A stretch of 64,000 bases of DNA from Lytechinus variegatus (GCF_018143015.1 NC_054750.1:6741501-6805500); one strand, 5' to 3'; positions 1 to 12,265 are shown, numbered from the stretch's first letter. Numbers and translations: made by a program. The notes: a model not told the origin generated them from the sequence alone.

Positions 1-136
1 GCATTGGTCCCCTTTACAGACAGCAGAAACTCTTTGTCAATCTCTGTAGGGATGTGTAGTGAAGCGAGGATTATAGTCCAATGAAATTGACGAAACGGAT
101 CAAAGCTTTCGGTGTTACCATGGGGGAGCCCTCCTC

Positions 137-272
137 GGGTCCTGTTTCATAAAACTTTTTATAATAACAAATTTGGAATAACAGTTAAAGCTATTGAAAT
201 CATTCAATCTGATTGGCTGATTGTATAAATTGTTCATTTGTTATTATAACAAGTTTTCATGAAACGGGACCC
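137..272. mobile_element. Small foldback MITE (GGGTCCTGTTTCAT ends)
   Basis: GGGTCCTGTTTCATAAAACTT on the left is inverted as AAGTTTTCATGAAACGGGACCC on the right, about 136 bases in all. A diverged relative is at 7744-7883. Confidence 0.7.
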
Positions 273-1807
273 ATTTGCGATAATATGAAAATATATTATT
301 AAATTTGTGTGATGATAAAATTGTTAGAGAGTGCCTGTTCATAAAATTGGTATGAAATATCTCTCAAGAAAGAGCATGTAAGATGTCTCTGATATTGCAA
401 AAATTTTGGTTCAAATTAAATGTCTGTATTGATAACAATTCAACATTTTGTCTTGAATTTTGTAAGAATTCAAGTTTAAATTACCGCCCCCCCCCCCCAT
501 TTTTTAATTAAATGTGAATAAAGTACAGTGTTAGACCTTCATGGAATTAGGTTTATACAGGCACTTTGCTTTTCATTCATATTTTTTTCCTTAAGTTGAA
601 ATGTTAAAAAGCAACAAGATAGGGAAGGGCAAATTGTTTTATGAAATCTAAATTGAATGTCCTTGTATTTAAAATTTTGTAGAATCAAATAGAAAGGCCG
701 CTGTATTTTAACTATATTTTGTATTTGAGAATACTTTAGTTTACTAGTTATCGCTTGTTATACTACTATTTACATGTAATTGTCCAAAACAGTCTTAACT
801 GAGAATTATTTCGATTCTGATTTTTGTTCCCACTTTGATATCCATTTCTTTTGGGTGCTTTGTAAACATCATTAATCTAATGTAAATAAAAATCTTTTTT
901 TTTAATTTGATATTTATTGCATGTTAAGCTATAAATTTTCCTTCAAAATTCTGAACAATTCCCTCAGAACTTGTCTCAAAAGAGATGTTCAGGAGAGTAA
1001 AAAAAAAGCTTAACTGCCCTTCTCTGACATCACAGTGGCATCGTTTTTTACATGAGAAACACAATTTGACTCTAAGTCTCTTTTTTTTATAAAGATTTTC
1101 CCTACAATTTGAGACCACAGTCTGTCACCCTAGTAATATGCTTTACAGTGGTGCTAAAAAGTTAGTTATCCCTCCAGAAAATGAACATATTAAATAGTGT
1201 TCAAATTCTGTCATCTTTAAGATATTGTGAAGTCAGGTGATAAAATATTTATTCAATATAGTTAGTTTCTCTGGGCTCATCGGACATTGTAGCATTGTTT
1301 ATGTTAAACACTCGGCATGAAGGAGTGCATTTTCTAATGGGGTTCACTAACTTTCTAGCATCACTGTAGATTATGGAAATTGTATCATTAAATATTGAAA
1401 TGATAATTTATTACAAGATCTGGGAACCTTTGAAGGGAATTCTTGAAATCAAGTAAAACAACTTATCTACACATTTTCTTCGTAAGTCTGGAGGTGTTTA
1501 TGTTTTCTATACTTCCTAATAGGGATATTTTGAATACTAAATGACTGAGATTTAGGATAAATTTATTTGGTATTACAACCACCACACAAAAAAATGTTAT
1601 AAAAAATGCTTGTGGATCTAAGATTCATGATTAATTCATCAAATTGTATAATAAACATTTTCTATAAACATACATGTACATGTAACATGCAGTTAATTTT
1701 GGTGAGTAAACAGTACAATAAAAAGTACAAAACTGTTGTACACTGTACATTGTAAAGACAATTGCAATTTTTCCTTTTCTGTGTCATGCATACTTATTGT
1801 GGTCTAG
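273..1807. other. No gene recognised; possible 3' UTR
   Basis: AT-rich, with AATAAA at 512-517 and 885-890. The first 60 bases of the window contain a possible acceptor (CCCTTTACAG ending near 19) followed by a short frame ending in LFVNLCRDV and TAG at 57-59. This could be the last exon of a gene lying left of the window, but nothing confirms it. Confidence 0.25.
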
Positions 1808-1953
1808 GTGGGCATTTCATAAAGCTGTTCGTAAGTTACGATTGACTTTTACGCAGGACTGGTGATCCTTTCTTGTGCTATGTGATAGCCCTATGTAATT
1901 GATTTATGACCGAAAAACATGTTCCAGTCGTGCGTAACTTTACGAAACACCCA
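1808..1953. mobile_element. Small foldback MITE (GTTCGTAAGTTACG family)
   Basis: Left GGGCATTTCATAAAGCTGTT and GTAAGTTACGA; right TCGTGCGTAACTTTACGAAA and CACCC are inverted. A related copy is at 58100-58262. Confidence 0.6.
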
Positions 1954-2162
1954 CAAGAATCAAGAAGAGGGCAATATCACATTAATAGGGTAATTATAAC
2001 TTTGTAGAAGGATAAAAATAAGAGAAACAGAATGTGAAAGAGTGAAATTGGAAGAGGAATAAGAGTTAAAGGGGTAATCTAGGCTGAAAATATGATTAAA
2101 TTGTCCTCCAAGAATGAAAATAATTACTACTGAAATAACTACTGATTTAACCCTATCTTAAC

Positions 2163-2828
2163 TAGGCTATTTCAGACCAGTATATACGGGGGTGGGGGGT
2201 CAATTTGACCCCCCCCCCCCTCAGATCTCGGCCGCTGATCAGAGCCGGATGTAAACTACAAGACTGGTAAAATTTTCAAAAATTAATCAAATATAAGCAT
2301 ATGAAATTTGCCCTAAATTTTGTTTTTGTGTATGTTTTTTCCTTTAACTCAATTTATATTGCTAGTTGAATGCTAATGTGGAGTATCAATTATAACATTT
2401 CTGACAAATATCTACAAAAAATTGCAAAAATATAATTAAATTCTTACATATTTCTGTTTTTTCGAATGTTTGGTTTTTTTATTGTTTTTTTCCAATGAAC
2501 TTTGTCGGGGACATTTCTGCGATCATTAAAAGCATAAAATAAATCCATTTAAACCAACAAAAGTAAAAATGATACAACTATGATTTTTGGTTCAAAAACA
2601 CAATTTGCATTGACTTTGTACACGGAATCACGTTTTTGTGTCTGACATGCACTTACAAAATGTTGCGTAATTTCAGAACCGTGTCCCCGGGCGTCGCAAT
2701 TTTGGTCTTAAAAGATGTGCAAGACTTGAAAGTAAAAAGTCATAGAGTGACGATCAAAAAACTTAGCGCGACGGTGGCGTAGTGATGAAATTTGTCGAGA
2801 GGGGGGTCAAATTACGCCCCCCCCGGTT
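2163..2828. repeat. Probable repeat bounded by GGGGTCAA/TTGACCCC motifs
   Basis: GGGGGGTCAATTTGACCCCC at about 2194-2213 and GGGGGGTCAAATTACGCCCC near 2802-2821 bound an AT-rich 600-base stretch. No gene is seen. Confidence 0.4.
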
Positions 2829-3424
2829 TTTAAAGGGATGGTCCGGGCTGAAAATTTTTATATCTGAATAATTTGGTAATATTCACAAAATAAAACACTG
2901 AAAATTTCATAAAAATTGAATTACAAATAATGAAGTTATTGAATTTTAAAGTTGATCAATATTTTGTGAAAACAGTTATATGCACATTAATATTCATTAG
3001 TTAGGCTGATGTCATATCCCCCACTTTCTCTTTCTTATGTTATTACATGAAATCATAATTGTTTCATTTTTTCATACATGTGTAAATGATATCCAATTGT
3101 TTTAGTTCTTGGTAGAGAAATGTTAAACATAATTTCATATAACTAGAATTTAATTCGTCATGCGGACGAATTAGGTGGTCTGTCATGATTTGTCATTCAG
3201 TGTCGGCTGATGTATGAAATAAATCATTTAGATATCATTGATAATCTTGATCGTAGACATCCTAAGAATAAGTTTTGACCATTACTAAATGTGATTATTG
3301 ATGTGGTGATGACAATCGTCAGACATACATCTTCAAACAGATACATACAAGATAGATGATTATACCTCACGGATCAACACGGCAATGCCGGCATGATCCG
3401 GGGAGGTCCGGGATAGTTTTGCCC

Positions 3425-3603
3425 CAGATGACTGTGAACACGGCATCAACACGGCAGCTTCACACGGATCTACACGGATCATGCCGCAGAGCACGTCGTC
3501 AACACGGACCAATACGTCAGCAACACGGACCTACACGTCAGCTACACGGACCACCACGTCAGCAACACGGACCTACACGTCAGCAATACGGACGAACACG
3601 TCA
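3425..3603. repeat. 21-bp minisatellite
   Basis: The motif AGCAACACGGACCTACACGT plus C repeats several times with changes, most regularly at 3520-3603. Because 21 is a multiple of three, the plus strand stays open (ORF 3356-3625) and reads as imperfect QHGPTRQ heptads. It lies inside the Helentron-like element and has no other coding signal, so it is taken as non-coding. Confidence 0.7.
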
Positions 3604-3630
3604 AATGCGTTATCCATTGAGCTAGCATAT

Positions 3631-4761
3631 TCCCCATAGAGATTACACGTAAGCAAATTTGAGAATTACAATTCCAATTTTGTAAGCGAAATACGGGCAT
3701 GATCCCGGCATCTGATCAAAAAATGGAGGGCATATTTTCGAAAGCTTAGAATCTCGGCTACAACATACTAAAAATTCAGGGAAAACTGACAAGAAACAAT
3801 GGAGATATAGCTCACGAAATAGAGGAATGTCGAATCTAGTTTTGAGAAAAGGTCATGTCCCATAGAGATTACACGCAAAATACATGTGATATGAAAAAAG
3901 TAATTATAATCTGTTTTATCTTGCTAAATTTAAACTTTTATACCTTTAAATTATCATAAAGGATCATGTAAGAAGCGGCAAAAAGAAAAAAAAGTGAAAA
4001 AAAAATTCATCTTGTTCACCCCAGGACTCGAACCCGCGCCCTTTAGAAAGCAGTCAAAGCCACGATATTCCCCATAGAGAATACACGTAAGCAAGTTTGA
4101 GAATTACAATTCAAATTTTGCAAGCGAAATACGGGCATGATCCTGGCATCTGATCAAAAAATGGAGGGCACATTTCCGAAAGCCCAGAATCTCAGCTACA
4201 ACATACTAAAAGCTCAGGGAAAACTGACAAGAAACAATAGAGATATGGCTCACGAAATAGAGGAATGTCGAATCTAGTTTTGAGAAAAAGTCATGTCCCA
4301 TAGAGATTACACGCAAAATACATGTGATATGAAAAAAGCAATTATAATCTGTTTTATCTTGCTAAATTTAAACTTTTATACCTTTTAATTATCATAAAGG
4401 ATCATGTAAGAAGTGGCAAAAAGAAAAAAAAAAGTGAAAAAAAAAATTCATCTTGTTCACCCCAGGACTCGAACCCGCGCCCTTTAGAAAGCAGTCAAAG
4501 CCACGATATTCCCCATAGAGAATACACGTAAGCAATTTTGAGAATTACAAGTCCAATTTTGCAAGTGAAATACGGGCATGATCCCGGCATCTGATCAAAA
4601 AATAAAGGGGACACTTCCGAAAGCTTAGAATCTCAGCTACAACATACTAAAAGCTTAAAGAAAACTGACAAGAAAAAATGGAGATATGGCTCACGAAATA
4701 GAGGAATGTCGAATCTGGTTTTGAGAAAAAGTCATGTCCCATAGAGATTACACGCAAAATG
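3631..4761. repeat. Tandem array, about 440-bp unit, 2.6 copies
   Basis: Units begin with TCCCCATAGAGA at 3631, 4069 and 4510 (periods 438 and 441). Each contains GAATACACGTAAGCA, CGGGCATGATC and CACGAAATAGAGGAATGTCG. The third unit stops after about 250 bases. A tRNA-like B box on the minus strand (GGTTCGAGTCC) lies at the unit junctions near 4027 and 4468. Confidence 0.85.
4018..4068 (-). repeat. tRNA-like fragment (B box) at array junctions
   Basis: The minus strand reads GGGCGCGGGTTCGAGTCC, a good B box, repeated at about 4460-4509. An A-box-like CTAGCTCAATGGATAACGC on the minus strand lies at about 3607-3625, so a tRNA-derived piece may have been split by the tandem array. No complete tRNA cloverleaf is seen. 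Confidence 0.45.
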
Positions 4762-5972
4762 AGGAAAAATGACATGCCTCTTTTCATCGCTGTTTTACGC
4801 AATGATGCGTTTCTCAAAACGAATAATCATGTTTACTGAGGAGAAAGAGTACATTCTAAACTACAACATATCGAAATCTGGGCGAAAAACGATCTATATT
4901 CGAAAAGTTACAACCAAATTTGCATAAATTTGATGACGTCATTTTTGAAAAAATGAAATTTTTAGTTTAGGCGCCATTTTGATGACGTCACGATATAATT
5001 TAGGGACATTGATGACATGAAATCAAATTTACAACTCATACTCTATCGATATATGAAAAAAAAATTGGGGGTCAACGGATTATTTAAAGAGCTACAGTGA
5101 ATTTTCAATAGGCATGTTTTTGCCCATATATGGCCTATAGTGAGAGCTCGCGCGCACACGTGCTGCAAACTTTAACGGGTGTTAATTTCGTCATTAATGG
5201 TCGTAGAAGGTTGATCAAGGTATCAAATTGTTCAGAATTTTATTATCAATGAAATGATGTAAAAAAAACGGTGATTTTGTGTTGCGTTTAGGCGTTACGC
5301 GCGGAAACGCGCGCGCAAATTTTTGAAATGCTTAGAATGACCTAAAACGTACTCTTGTTTGGTCAAAAAGTGATTTTGAGCATTTTTAAATTTTGACGCG
5401 CGCATACGCGCGCGTCGTGACCTCCAGGTGACCTCTGATGACATGACCTAATGACCCTTGACCTGAAGTTGATGTGATGTAAATTTGATTGATTTTTGAT
5501 AATTGATAATGGAGATGTGATTGATAATGTGATTTTACAAAATGGCGCCTAGATGACGTCATCATGACGTGATGACCTTGAAAAGCTTATTTTGACGTGT
5601 CCATGACAGATCCTATAGATGACATGAAATTCAATGAAATTGATCAAGTCTATTTTGAGATAACTTGGCGACAAGAAAATCCGTAAAAATAAAGAAAGAA
5701 AGAAATAAAAAGAAAATTCTGACAAAATTAAAAGGTGATCTGTCATAAATGACAGACCACCTAATAAAATACAAAATAACAAGTGGGGATAAGACATCAG
5801 CCCACCAAATGAATATTTATGAAGACATGCCTAAAACTGTTTCACCAGAATAATGCAAATCTTTAATATTTGATAACTTATTTGTTATCTAGATAATTGC
5901 TGTACCTTATTATTTTTTAAGAGACATACAGACACATGTATGTACTACATAACAAGTGGAATGCCTCTGGCC

Positions 5973-7041
5973 GTCTCACCTGCATCACGCGGTTCAATAT
6001 AGCAGCAGTGCTGACTTTGAATACTACTCTAACTCGCACAAGATGTTCAGTGATACATGGTTACTCTTATGTCCACTTTTTATGAACTAGACCAATAAAC
6101 TTACAGAGAGATGATGGTTATTCAACAAAAAACCCCAACATGGCCAAAGTTCATTGACCTTACATGACCTTGATCATGTGACCTGAAACTCGAACAGGAT
6201 GTTCAGTGATGCTTGATTACTCTTATGTACAAGTTTCATGAATCAGATCCATAAACTTTCAAAGTTTTGATGGTAATTCAACTGATACACCCACTTCGGC
6301 CAAAGTTCATTGACCTTTGACCTTGGTCATGTGACCTGAAACGCGCACAGAATGTTCAGTGATATTTGATTACTCATATGTCCAAGTTTAATGAACTAGA
6401 CTAATAAACTTTCAAAGTTATGATGGTTATTCAACAGATACCCCCGATTTGGCCAAAGTTCATTGACCCTAAATGACCTTTGACCTTAATCATGAGACCT
6501 GAAACTTGCACAAAATATTCAGTGATGCTTGATTACTATTATGTCCAAGTTTCATGAATCAGATCCATAAACTTTCAAAGTTATGATGGGAATTCAACAG
6601 ATATCCCCAATTCGGCCAAAGTTCATTGACCCTAAATGACCTTTGACCTTGGTCATGTGACGTGAAACTCATGCAGGATATTCAGTGATACTTGATTAAC
6701 CTTATGTCCAAGTTTCATGAACTAGGTCCATATATTTTCTAAGTTATGATGACATTTCAAAAACTTAACCTCAGGTTAAGATTTCAATGTTGATTCCTCC
6801 AACATGGTCTAAGTTCATTGACCCTAAATGACCTTTGACCTTGGTCATGTGACATGAAACTTTAATAGGATGTTCAGTAATACTTGATTAACCTTATGGC
6901 CAAGTTTCATGAACTAGGTCCATATACTTTCTAAGTTATGATGTCATTTCAAAAACTTAACCTCAGGTTAAGATTTGATGTTGACGCCGCCGCCGTCGGA
7001 AAAGCGGCGCCTATAGTCTCACTCTGCTTCGCAGGTGAGAC
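5973..7041. mobile_element. Element with GTCTCACCTGC / GCAGGTGAGAC ends and about 160-bp internal tandem repeats
   Basis: GTCTCACCTGC near 5973 is inverted at 7031-7041. The interior holds about five imperfect units of about 160 bp with the motifs CCAAAGTTCATTGACC, GACCTTGGTCATGTGACCTG and TCCAAGTTTCATGAACTAG. The right end carries CGGCGCCTATAGTC and a local hairpin. Confidence 0.7.
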
Positions 7042-8214
7042 AAAAAGGAGAGTGGGGACATGACAGGACTTATGGTTAATTTTGTGACCCAAAATTGACT
7101 TGCAATTGATTGCCAGTTTCTTGCATCACTCCAATAGACCAGACGTGAGAAAAACAGATGAATCTAAAAAAAAATGACACCTTTTAATAACACTTGACTC
7201 TTTGACACTTATCCCCATGTCATCAAGGAAAATATATACATCATATACTTATTTTCATTTGTCTTGCTAATGACAAGTTAAAATATGAAACTTTTAAAAT
7301 AGTTTGGAGGTAATTTTATATGAATTTGAAATTGAGCTTTATTTGACATGGATAAGTTTTATTTAACAAGATGGTACAATATTGTGTACTGTAGGTATAC
7401 CGGTACATAAAATATTTGGTCCATAATTGGTATCTAGTCTGCATGCACAGACTCAAAGTTGACATCATTAAAAAAAAGCATGCTTATGATGGAGACTATA
7501 CGCTAAAATGAATGATTGGAAACTAGTCTGCATTCACAGACTCAAATATGACTATTAGAATTTTTTCATGTCTATGATGGAGACTATACTCCAAAATTAA
7601 TGTAGAAGTAGCTACAGAACATGAGTGGATATAGTCTTCTACTTCAGACTCCCCATTTTGCACTATGTGAAGCACCGAAGGTCTGTGCCTGTAGAATAAT
7701 TGGAAGCTAGATTTACTGATCAATCCATTGCTACCAAATGCGTGGGTCCTATTTCATATTGTTATAATAACAAATGCACAACATTTATAACATATTTACT
7801 GTCAGCCAAGCAGATTGAAGGATTTCAGTGGCTTTTAACAGATGGCAAATTTGTGATTATAACAAATTTTATGAGGTGGGCCCATTGTCTTTGAGAATAT
7901 CAACCAATATCACAAATACAACCCAATTAATTTTTGATTGAGCATTCAAAGCCAAACAAAGTGTTCCTGGTCTTTTGCTGATCATCCATGACCTCAGTCC
8001 TTGAATAGGGGAGGGGAAAGCAGAAAACCCTGTTGCAGGCCATTCATATGAGAATCTTCACCCTTTGATTCCATTTTTAAAGGAATTAATCCAGCTGATC
8101 ATCCACGAGACAACGTACATGGAGTACTTCGTCATCAAGGCAACAATTGTTTCTTCCTCCAGGAGATACTATTCCTCATGAAGACTTTGTTCATTGATCA
8201 TATAAGTGATGATG
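7042..8214. other. Probable 3' flank of the REX1BD-like gene
   Basis: AT-rich and without convincing frames apart from the small foldback at 7744-7883. CTAGTCTGCAT...CACAGACTC and CATGCTTATGATGGAGACTA-like segments are repeated at about 7433-7500 and 7523-7590. Confidence 0.35.
7744..7883. mobile_element. Small foldback MITE, relative of 137-272
   Basis: GGGTCCTATTTCATATTGTTATAATAACAAAT at the left and TTGTGATTATAACAAATTTTATGAGGTGGGCCC at the right are imperfect inverted copies of each other in their outer parts. Confidence 0.55.
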
Positions 8215-11200
8215 TCATAACCCATCGGTTTCATACTTAAGATCTTCCATTGCATCTGTTATCCTCTCCATCACAACTGCCAATCTGGAAACAAAGAGAA
8301 TATTTTGTTATCATACTCTTCTTTTAATTCTTTGACTTTGGAACATATTGGAAAAACCCCAAAACAAGAGAGCATTTCACGAAAGGACTTGCTAGATGAT
8401 TTATACGAAATTACCATGGTATTAGTCCTCAGCCAATCAAAATCAAGGAAAGATGTCTGGTCCGACAACTCCCCAGGACATTTGAATAATTTCAAAGCAT
8501 ATTAGTGTGATTTAGCAGGACATGGTGGATTTACAGGATAATGTTTGGTACTTAAGGCAGATACGAACCAATAGCGCCATCTCGAGTCCTCAACTGCTCA
8601 TATCTGGCCAGTTTCCTGACCCCTAACACTATTGCAGTCTAGCAATTAAGACCCACTTGAATGATAACATATGCTAATTAACTACTCAATACATTCATAC
8701 CGCAATAATTATGTTACCAAGTAGCAAAACAAAAGCTTTTACTCTCATAACATTTTAGTTTCTCTTTACAAATACAATTATAGACTATTCTCTGACTCTG
8801 GAGTAGTAGTAAAAAAAAAACGTATATTTTAAGACTATGTATCTATAACACACAGTCAATGAGAGACAAAACACAGTTCACTCCCCCTTTAAAAAAAACA
8901 TGAAAATGCAAGATAGATATATGGAAAGAAGAGCTCGGACAAGGAAAATAAAAAGGATAAGAAAGATGAAGAGGAATAGAAGATAATGAGAATGTGGAGG
9001 ACAATGGGAATGATGAAGATGTTGCAAAGAAGAGAGATTGAAGAGGCAAAAAGCTGGTGCCAATAACCTCACTGCACTGGATACAATTTAGTATGCATCA
9101 GGTGTAAAAACTTAATGAATATATCTTCCCAAATCAGTTACTAGAAAAGTGAAAAAGAATAAACTGAAGGAAACGGTTATCATGAACCACTCAAGAACTA
9201 TGCATAATGGCAAAACTGTTATCATTTTTTTTGGGGGGGGAGATCTAATAATAAAACTTGCCTGTGTTTAAGATCAGAAAGCTCCCTCTTGTGTTCCTCA
9301 TTTCCCGGTTCATCCTGCAATCTCTGTTTGGTCAGTTGAAGGGCTGCAGTCTACAAAAACAAATACATGTAGTATGAAAAGATTGCAGTTAAAAATTCAT
9401 TGGAATGAAAACAGTCCATAGCTCAAAGCAGGGATGCAAATCTTGGAAACAAGATTGCAGTTTATGTTTGAAAATGCATTAAAATCTTAGAGGAACACAA
9501 CTTTTATCTATTTCCCCTTCTATAAACATGTGTTCATTAAAAATCGTGAATTTATAAATCGTGGGTAGTTCCATATCTGAAGAATTTGGAACAAACTTTG
9601 TAAAAAAAAATAACACCCAAAAATAATGTCTCCTTCTGAAGAAGAAGACATTGCCAATGTAGCCAATGCACATGATCTCCTGTGAGAGAAATTATCAAGA
9701 AACAATGGAGAATTCATCCTGCAGCTGGTAGCATTTTTAAGTTGCTGAAAAAAATTACAACTTGAGCAGGATTACTGCAACAGGGTATTGTAATAAAGCA
9801 AAGGAGAGTTGATAATGCTTTCTTTTATGAGACAACAACGCAAAATGCTGGGCGGCCCATAGTTAAACGCACAATTATTTTCTTTTCAAGTTAACCCTCT
9901 TCAAATTCCTAAATCTGTAGCAAACTTCAAACTGAATTGAATTTTCTTCAAACCTTTTCAAGTTTGTCCTGCTCGGCTTCCTGTATCTTCTTCAAGCAAT
10001 CTGCGATGGCAATGTTCTGGTACTGCTCCCGAAACGCCGCCTCTATGCCGATAATCCTCTGTGAGATACGCTTGAAATCTTCGGTCCTGTCGTGTACAAT
10101 CTGACGATACGCAACAAAGTCATAGTCCGGGGATGTCCCTAGGTATGCTTTATGCCCTCTGTAAAGAATGTGTGGAAAAGATTAAAAAATATTAGTTGTC
10201 GCGTTGGGTCGGGCAGTCACGTTTATCCGACCATTTGAGAAAAGGGCCCCCTTTAATTCCCGAAACACCCGATTGGGTCAACCTGACCATTCAATAGTTT
10301 TGCTATAATTTTCGAAAAAATATCAGGTAAACTGGACCCAAACCTTTGGGAATTTAGGGTGCCCATTTCTCTAATAGTCGGGTAAACTGGACCTGACGTT
10401 TCGGGAATTTAGGGGGTCCTTTCCTCACATGGTCGGGTTACGCGTTTGCCCGATCAACGTGATAACCCAACGTGATGGCACAAGCCAAAAATTTCATATA
10501 GTACAAAACTGTATGTCTTCTTTTTTCTTATTTTCTCTATGCGACTGGCTTACAGGCATGTCGATACTACAAGATTATCACGTTGATCGGGCAAACGCGT
10601 AACCCAACGTGATGGCACAAGCCAAAAATTTTCATACAGTACAATACTGTATGTCTTCTTTTTTTCTTATTTTCTTTATGCGACTGGCTTACAGGCATGT
10701 TGATACTACAAGATTATTTACAATGTCATTAGCTACTCAATTTTTATCTATTCCATAATAAAAGCTATGATATTTGCTGAAATGTTGATAGCAAAATACT
10801 AAATTTAAATCAAAGGAAATCAATGCAACACAGATTCACATGCATAAATACAACAGGGAGGTATCAGAATAACAAATACAAAGAAATTACATGAGTGTAC
10901 AATGTATGTTAGCCTAGAATAAGATGTCTAATGAGCTACATTGTTCTCAATGAAGTGTTCAACTAGAGCATAAATAAAAGGTCAAGTCCACCCCAGGAAA
11001 ATGCCAACATCAATAAATAGAGAAAAATCAAACCAGCATAGTGCTAAAAATTTCATCAAAATCTGATGTAAAATAAGAAAGTTATGACATTTTAGAGTTT
11101 TGCTTATTTTTCACCAAAACAGTGATATGCACAACTATGTGAGTCAGTGGATGATGTCCATCACCCACTATTTCTTTTGTTTTTTTTATTGTTTGAATTA

Positions 11201-12220
11201 TACAATATTTCATTTTTTAGATTTTACAATAAGGACCAACTTGACTGAACCATATAGTATTAAATGATGCTAATTCCACATGTTCAGGGAGGAATTGTGG
11301 TATCACTGACAATGAGGAGAAAATCAGAAAATTTCATATTTCATATAATAAAATACAAAATAAATAGTGAGTGGATGAAGTCATAGTCTCCTCATTTGCA
11401 TACCAGCCAGGATGTGCATATGTCTTGTAAAATTTAGCAAAAATTTAAAATGTCATAACTTTCTTATTTTACATCTGATTTTGATGAAATTTTCAGTGTT
11501 ATGCTTGTTGGATTTTTGTCTTTTTATTCAAATCAACTTTTTGTTGGGGTGGACTTGTCCTTTAATTATGATAGTTGCAAAACTGCATGGCCTAAGAACA
11601 GATGGTCTAATTCTCAGATCGTCTAAACACCATCATGGCTAAAACCGCCTTGATCAAACTATTATTGTTTGATCCAGGATAGAAAATAATCATTTTTAGG
11701 GGCTATCTTTTTTTCCACATTGGGGCAATAGTGGAATTTGGGGCTATTTCTTTGATTTTAAGGGCTACTTTCTAGGGTAACAAGAAATTAAGAAAAAATT
11801 TGACAAGCAAAAAAAAAAGATTTTTCACCCAAAATTGATATTTCATCCAAAAAAAAATGTGACAAGCAAAAACAAAAGGTCTTCACTTTCATAAGGGGCG
11901 GGGCACACTTCTGTTTTGATGACATTTTTACATTACAAATTTTCCTTTTTCTTCTCAAAAGGAAGAGGGCAAGGGCCAGCTGTGCCCCCCCCCCCCCTGG
12001 ATCCGCCAGTGGCTGGTATCCATCATAAAAAGATGTTTATGCTGCAGCAAAGGAAAGAAGAAAAAATATGGAAACCTAATTAAACCTAATAAAAAAAAGC
12101 TCTCAGGATTAATGACATTGTCTTCTTATTAACTTACTCATCTAATAGATGGTAGACCCTGACTCTCTCCTCCTGCAGCGAATAAAACTCGTGAAGCATG
12201 GTCTTTTGTCCTTCAACTTT
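8215..12220 (-). CDS. REX1BD: REX1BD-like protein (required-for-excision 1-B domain), 5' end missing
   Basis: Four coding exons on the minus strand join in one open frame of 148 codons plus stop: 12220-12138, 10158-9954, 9350-9262 and 8284-8215 (TGA at 8217-8215). The translation contains LQEERVRVYHLLDEGHKAYL, then SPDYDFVAYRQIVHDRTEDF, and then Glu/Lys/Gln-rich helix likely to form a coiled coil. This matches my memory of vertebrate REX1BD (C19orf60), a small protein of poorly known function named after an algal DNA-repair gene. Phases agree at all three joins (2, 0, 2). Introns 1 and 2 use GT donors; the last uses a GC donor (9261-9260). The exon at 12220 starts in phase 0, so at least one upstream exon with the initiator remains unfound; an in-frame ATG inside that exon is possible but less likely. 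Intron 1 holds a MITE and a foldback repeat. Family assignment fairly sure; function unknown. Confidence 0.75.
10200..10474. repeat. Foldback repeat in REX1BD-like intron 1
   Basis: The left arm (TTGGGTCGGGCA, then TCCCGAAAC) and right arm (GTTTCGGGAATT, then TGCCCGATCAA) are inverted over about 65 bases. Confidence 0.6.
10467..10720. repeat. Tandem duplication, about 137-bp unit
   Basis: Two copies start CCAACGTGATGGCACAAGCC at 10467 and 10604. Both contain CTGTATGTCTTCTTTTTT and GCGACTGGCTTACAGGCATG. They abut the foldback at 10200-10474. Confidence 0.75.
10973..11575. mobile_element. TTAA-type MITE (ACAAGTCCACCCC family)
   Basis: The left AAAGGTCAAGTCCACCCCA and right TGGGGTGGACTTGTCCTTTAA are inverted, with matching inner arms (CAAAATCTGATGTAAAATAAG against its complement). 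It lies in intron 1 of the REX1BD-like gene. The small ORF at 11412-11642 is a chance reading of the right arm. Confidence 0.75.
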
Positions 12221-12265
12221 CTGTAATGAATAAAAATAATAGTAGGCAATGATTTAATTTTTATA

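Larger units (their letters stand above)
3155..5766. mobile_element. Helentron/HINE-like non-autonomous element, copy 1
   Basis: The left end is AACTAGA followed by a small hairpin (aattcgtc...gacgaatt) and then AGGTGGTCTGTCAT. The right end is a hairpin whose 3' arm, ATGACAGACCACCT, is the reverse complement of that left 14-mer. The interior contains a 440-bp tandem array (3631-4761). Left and right segments are shared with the copy at 12582-14656, but the middle is not. Subterminal inverted repeats, a 3' hairpin and a central tandem array recall DINE/HINE elements mobilised by Helentrons; that assignment is inference. No protein is encoded. Confidence 0.6.
2831..5890. mobile_element. TTAA-flanked MITE (GGATGGTCCGGGC family), split by the 3155-5766 insertion
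   Basis: The left half (about 2831-3154) starts TTAAAGGGATGGTCCGGGCTG and matches the copy at 41455-42793. The right half resumes at about 5767 (AATACAAAATAACAAGTGGGG) and fades near 5890 without its terminal repeat. TTAA at the ends suggests the piggyBac or Kolobok type. Confidence 0.7.

Noticed and set aside
1..60. Terminal exon of an upstream gene ending in LFVNLCRDV
   Set aside because: Only about 13 codons after a possible acceptor, and two frames are equally possible; kept only as a remark.
4018..4068. Complete tRNA gene on the minus strand
   Set aside because: Only a B box is present at this site; the 5' half needed for a cloverleaf is elsewhere or missing.
9256..9257. GT donor alternative for the last REX1BD-like intron
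   Set aside because: It puts the final exon in a frame that stops quickly and loses the coiled-coil continuation, unlike the GC donor.
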